A stretch of 8,419 nucleotides of DNA. Source: JBBSJV01 sp038256935 (lineage in GTDB: Bacteria > Patescibacteriota > JACMRA01). Positions 6,319 to 8,419 of the stretch are shown here, one piece after another. Both the position numbers and the translations under genes were made by a program. The stretch's first letter is position 1. Every line of letters starts with the position of its first letter. The notes below the pieces were generated by a model. The model saw only the letters and a program-made list of their open reading frames with translations, had not been told where the DNA came from and did no database searches. The stretch spans positions 1 to 8,419 of the forward strand of contig JBBSJV010000065.1 in NCBI GenBank assembly GCA_038256935.1, in the 5' to 3' direction.

Positions 6319-6705
6319 ATGTCTTTTAGAGAATACGGGGATGAAGGAGAGTTATTAGCTCTTAATTACTACAAAGAAAATGGTTATACTCTAGTTGTCC
6401 AAAATTATGAATACCGCAGAGACACAGGTAGGGGTAGACTTGGTGAGATTGACCTGCTAATGACCAAAAACAACATCTTATACTTGATAGAGTGTAAACG
6501 CCGTAAAAGTCTATCAGGCGGGTTTGTAGAGGGGCTTATCCCAGACTCTAAGCTCAAACATTTGTATTCAAGCCTGCAACATTTTTTATTGACTGAGGGT
6601 AAAACATATAAATCTCTCTTAGTTCAATTTGATTTAGCTATTGTGATTGGAGACAAAGTGCAGGTAATTCCAAATGCTGCTACTTTTGAAAAGTTTTTGA
6701 GGTGA
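6319..6705 (+). CDS. yraN: YraN/UPF0102-like nuclease-fold protein
   Basis: A 128-residue protein with the YraN (UPF0102) layout, a Holliday-junction-resolvase-like PD-(D/E)XK fold of uncertain biological role. Visible elements are an N-terminal GDEGELLALNYYKENGY helix with conserved Glu at about 11, the strand VVQNYEY, then LGEIDLL with Glu43 and Asp45, and ILYLIECKRRKS supplying the Glu58-x-Lys60 pair. The motif residues for metal binding are therefore all present. Compared with typical members there is a short basic insert (RRDTGRGR, about 33-40) before GEID. Length is normal for the family (about 115-130). It ends in TGA, showing that TGA is a stop here. It appears to be transcribed alone from the strong promoter just upstream and has no Shine-Dalgarno. 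Close relatives in the wider PD-(D/E)XK superfamily are the main alternative. Confidence 0.8.
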   Translation: MSFREYGDEGELLALNYYKENGYTLVVQNYEYRRDTGRGRLGEIDLLMTKNNILYLIECKRRKSLSGGFVEGLIPDSKLKHLYSSLQHFLLTEGKTYKSLLVQFDLAIVIGDKVQVIPNAATFEKFLR

Positions 6706-6720
6706 TTTAGTAATAGATTG

Positions 6721-6736
6721 TTGACATTTTAACTCA
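6721..6736 (+). promoter_or_regulatory. TTGACA element with conserved downstream extension
   Basis: TTGACA (6721-6726) followed by TTTTAACTCA, in the gap before the HAD gene. The same string with one extra A occurs at 7531-7547 before the next gene. No convincing -10 lies 16-19 bases away, so it may be a promoter with an unusual -10 or a regulator site. Confidence 0.35.
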
Positions 6737-6810
6737 TTAATACAACTTTTGATTAGACTTAGTTCATTAATTTACAAGTAGGGCAGATTGGTAAAGTATT
6801 AAGGAATTTT

Positions 6811-7514
6811 ATGACGTCGCAGAATTTAGAAGCAAACAAGCAAATAACTTTTTCACGTTTTCATGATAAAATAAAAAGAAATGTATACAAAGCTATAATA
6901 TTTGATGTAGATGGTACTTTAACAGAGGATATTTCTTGGTATAAAATCACGGAAGGGTTGGGGGCTAATAGATCAAAGCATGAGCTAATATTCAATGACC
7001 TGACAAGTGGGAAACTTCAGTTACAACAGGCTATTGATTTGCTGACTAATGTCTGGAGATCTACAGGTAACGCCAATTATGAATATATGCAGAAAATGTT
7101 TGAAAGTTGGTCACTTCGAATCGATGCTGTATCAACGATAACAGAACTACAAAAAAGATACAAAATATGTCTAATTTCTGGAGCTGCAGATTTGTACATT
7201 GAATCAGTTGCTGGCAAGCTAGGCGTGGATGAGTATTATGCAAATACTGAGCTTAAATGGGATAGTGAAAAAAATCTAGAAAGCTTTGTATATTATCCTC
7301 AGCAAGCACTGAAAAAAAAGAGCAATTTGAGATATTTGTCTGGAAGAATAATATTTCTAAAAAAGAGTGCTTTGCAGTAGGAGATGGTGATAGCGATCTT
7401 GAACTTTTCAAAATCATACCAGGTATTGCAGTAAATATGGAAGAGCATTTAGAAATTGAGAAGTTGGCTGTTGGAAAAGTCGATCAACTATCAGATATTC
7501 TAAATATTGTATAA
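6811..7514 (+). CDS. HAD (SerB-like) phosphatase, frameshifted at an A8 run
   Basis: A haloacid dehalogenase-superfamily phosphatase resembling phosphoserine phosphatases, encoded in two frames. The first frame (6811-7380) gives IIFDVDGTLTED with nucleophile Asp32 and Asp34, a small helical cap (about 40-100), and CLISGAADLY with motif II Ser123, then ends in 19 unrelated residues after Lys170. The missing motif IV lies in the -1 frame: CFAVGDGDSDLELFK, with Asp192 and Asp196 of the joined protein, and a stop at 7512-7514. Joining at the run GAAAAAAAAG (7311-7320) yields 234 residues, a normal family length. Motif III Lys should lie about 23 residues before the motif IV Asp, which is inside this lysine run. 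The unshifted 189-residue product lacks motif IV and should be inactive. The cause may be a lost A, a sequence error or a programmed shift. An AAGGAA lies 5 nt before the ATG. The true substrate is unknown. Confidence 0.82.
7312..7320 (+). other. A8G slippery run with A_AAA_AAG heptamer
   Basis: In the phosphatase zero frame the codons are AAA AAA AAG, so 7314-7320 reads A_AAA_AAG, the heptamer that drives -1 frameshifting in E. coli dnaX. Slippage there moves directly into the frame encoding motif IV. No upstream Shine-Dalgarno-like stimulator and no strong downstream hairpin is evident, which weakens the programmed reading. Transcriptional slippage adding one A would give the same protein. 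Confidence 0.5.
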
Positions 7515-7530
7515 GCCAAAAAAACCTTAA

Positions 7531-7547
7531 TTGACAATTTTAACTCA
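7531..7547 (+). promoter_or_regulatory. TTGACA element with the same extension as 6721
   Basis: TTGACAATTTTAACTCA, 62 bases before the ATG of the small basic protein. It matches 6721-6736 except for one inserted A. A TAAAAT occurs at 7560-7565, but the 23-base spacing is too long for a standard promoter; AAGATT (7555-7560) at 18 bases is poor. Confidence 0.35.
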
Positions 7548-7592
7548 AGCTAACAAGATTAAAATGATTTAAAACCAGAATATATCGAAATT

Positions 7593-7775
7593 ATGTCCAA
7601 AACATCACAGCGAAAACAATCCAAAAATAAAAAACCTGCGACTCCTCCATCAGCAGCAGTTGCAAATAATTCTGCAAACAACACCAATACGACTCAGCTG
7701 CCACCTAAAGTTGCTCAGCAAAGACCAGTAAATCACAGACCAATGTTGCCGCAAAGAGCTGCTAGGAAGAGATAA
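7593..7775 (+). CDS. Small basic low-complexity protein
   Basis: A 60-residue product of unknown function, rich in Lys, Arg, Gln, Asn, Pro and Ala. The N-terminus is basic (SKTSQRKQSKNKKP), the middle is an Asn/Ala/Thr-rich linker, and the end is Arg-rich (QRPVNHRPMLPQRAARKR). It has no hydrophobic stretch, no Cys and no recognisable fold, so it is probably disordered and may bind nucleic acid or ribosomes through charge; this is inference from composition. Support for a real gene is the TTGACA element upstream, an ATG in the AATTATG context shared with two other genes here, and freedom from overlap with any better frame. It is followed 50 nt later by the end of the convergent SRPBCC gene with no clear terminator between. 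Confidence 0.5.
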   Translation: MSKTSQRKQSKNKKPATPPSAAVANNSANNTNTTQLPPKVAQQRPVNHRPMLPQRAARKR

Positions 7776-7825
7776 AACCTAGTTATATTTTGCATGAAAT
7801 TTAAAATCCTAGATTATAGTCGTAG

Positions 7826-8266
7826 TTATGAATTTAGATTTAAAGTTTTGGCCTCCACAAAGTCTTTAATAGACTTGATTGTGTATTCATTACCTTCAAC
7901 GTATTTGTCAGCGACTTCTTTAGAATCTAAGACCTGATCCAGAATTAGCATGCTAATATCTCTGTCTAGTGCTGATAGTTTATAAACTTCACTTTGTATA
8001 CCAGATCCTGGTTCATACACAAACTTTATTTTCTCATGTGGTTCAAGGGTCTCTATAACACCAGACCGAATCATAATCATACCCTCCCATTCAACCACTT
8101 CTCCGTCTTCATTGTACATTGTATACACAATTTTGGAACCTTCCTGCCAATCAGTTTCAACCTTCATGCCTTTAGTATATTTTTCAATTGATTTTGAATC
8201 TGTTATAGCCTGCCATACTTTATCTATCGGTGCAATAATTGAAATTTGATGTCTGGTTGTGAACAT
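7826..8266 (-). CDS. SRPBCC/AHSA1-like domain protein
   Basis: A 146-residue protein with a START-like (SRPBCC) fold. The opening strand FTTRHQISIIAPIDKVWQAIT and the following SKSIEKYTKGMKVETDW are typical of the AHSA1/polyketide-cyclase group, as are a GSKIVYTMYN strand, EWEGMIM, an IETLEPHEKIKFVYEPGSG strand pair, and a long C-terminal helix (ADKYVEGNEYTIKSIKDFVEA). Such domains form a hydrophobic ligand pocket or bind Hsp90-type partners; the ligand cannot be told. Length is normal for the family. The ATG at 8266 is preferred because the frame further upstream reaches only a TTG at 8293, inside a sequence that looks like an insertion-sequence end. The native promoter may therefore have been displaced. 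The gene converges on the small basic protein. Confidence 0.85.
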   Translation of the reverse strand: MFTTRHQISIIAPIDKVWQAITDSKSIEKYTKGMKVETDWQEGSKIVYTMYNEDGEVVEWEGMIMIRSGVIETLEPHEKIKFVYEPGSGIQSEVYKLSALDRDISMLILDQVLDSKEVADKYVEGNEYTIKSIKDFVEAKTLNLNS

Positions 8267-8280
8267 AAAAAATTTAATTC

Positions 8281-8419
8281 TTCCCCCCAACAATCTAATG
8301 CAACAAAATAACTACTATATGTTACAATTGTTGTATGAAGAAAAAATACTTTAGACTTACTTCTCTTGATAGAGAAAAAATACAGTATTACCGCACTGAA
8401 AAGAAGCTTAATCCAAATC
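8281..8419 (+). mobile_element. Left end of a probable IS30-family insertion sequence (partial)
   Basis: The stretch CAACAATCTAATGCAACA (8288-8305) resembles IS30-family terminal inverted repeats, which as I recall carry a CAA...GCAACA pattern. A transposase-like start codon follows 30 nt later. The outer edge is probably near 8279-8283, next to a C6 run (8283-8288), but cannot be fixed without the right end or target duplication. CAACAAT (8288-8294) is also inverted at 8327-8333 (ATTGTTG). The element continues beyond the window. Confidence 0.5.
8335..8419 (+). CDS. IS30-family transposase, N-terminal fragment
   Basis: An open frame of 28 codons from the ATG at 8335 runs off the window. The start MKKKYFRLTSLDREKIQYYR fits the N-terminal helix-turn-helix of IS30-like transposases, which begin with an LT..[DE]RE.I pattern before the first DNA-binding helix. 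Only this first helix is visible; the DDE catalytic domain would lie beyond the window. The likely terminal repeat immediately upstream supports the assignment. A weak -10-like TACTAT lies at 8313-8318. With so few residues, another helix-turn-helix protein remains possible. Confidence 0.55.
   Translation, partial: MKKKYFRLTSLDREKIQYYRTEKKLNPN

Noticed and set aside
7061..7243. Minus-strand frame opposite the HAD phosphatase
   Set aside because: It overlaps the conserved motif II region of the phosphatase and has no family features.
7776..7825. Terminator between the convergent small protein and SRPBCC gene
   Set aside because: No stem with an adjoining T tract was found on either strand.
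7994..8191. Plus-strand frame opposite the SRPBCC gene
   Set aside because: It is antisense to a well-supported domain and has low-quality aromatic-rich composition.
8267..8293. Nine-residue extension of the SRPBCC protein from a TTG
   Set aside because: It needs a rare start inside the apparent IS terminal sequence, while an ATG at 8266 starts at the expected first strand.

Overview
The window is AT-rich DNA using the standard bacterial stop codons: TAA ends most genes and TGA ends yraN, so TGA is not recoded. Its gene content suggests a small-genome bacterium of the Candidate Phyla Radiation / Patescibacteria type. The grounds are a V/A-type ATPase instead of visible F-type genes, a bL31 with an unusual tail, a lineage-restricted-looking membrane protein, and almost no Shine-Dalgarno sequences. 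This placement is an inference from gene content; no phylogenetic marker was compared.

Layout. Bases 1-302 hold no convincing gene: first the remains of a palindromic dispersed repeat (1-108), then a possibly structured leader (134-229). A transaldolase (tal) follows, and 22 nt later a two-helix membrane protein of unknown function. A TTGACA promoter then opens a V/A-type ATPase cluster: rotor-stalk subunit D, a small partly coiled-coil protein, and membrane subunit I, separated by 2 and 13 nt. Ribosomal protein bL31 has its own promoter right after subunit I and ends in a clear intrinsic terminator at 6055-6079. The 6080-6318 gap carries a second, diverged copy of the palindromic repeat, a perfect 14-bp palindrome and a near-consensus promoter for a YraN-like nuclease. 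Next are a HAD phosphatase interrupted by a -1 frameshift at an A8 run, a 60-residue basic low-complexity protein, and a convergent SRPBCC-domain gene on the minus strand. The window ends in what looks like the left end of an IS30-family insertion sequence, with the first 28 codons of its transposase.

How the genes fit together. Tal belongs to the non-oxidative pentose phosphate pathway. Subunits D and I are parts of a rotary ion pump or ATP synthase whose catalytic head (A, B), ring (K) and other stalk subunits are not in this window, so the ATPase genes are split over at least two loci or continue elsewhere. The gene between D and I is the best candidate for an undescribed or strongly diverged ATPase component.

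The most interesting points are the frameshift at a dnaX-type A_AAA_AAG heptamer exactly where the phosphatase's catalytic lysine is expected, the unknown gene between D and I, the inverted-repeat element at two sites, and the IS end 15 nt upstream of the SRPBCC start codon. No complete novel defence or mobile system is visible.
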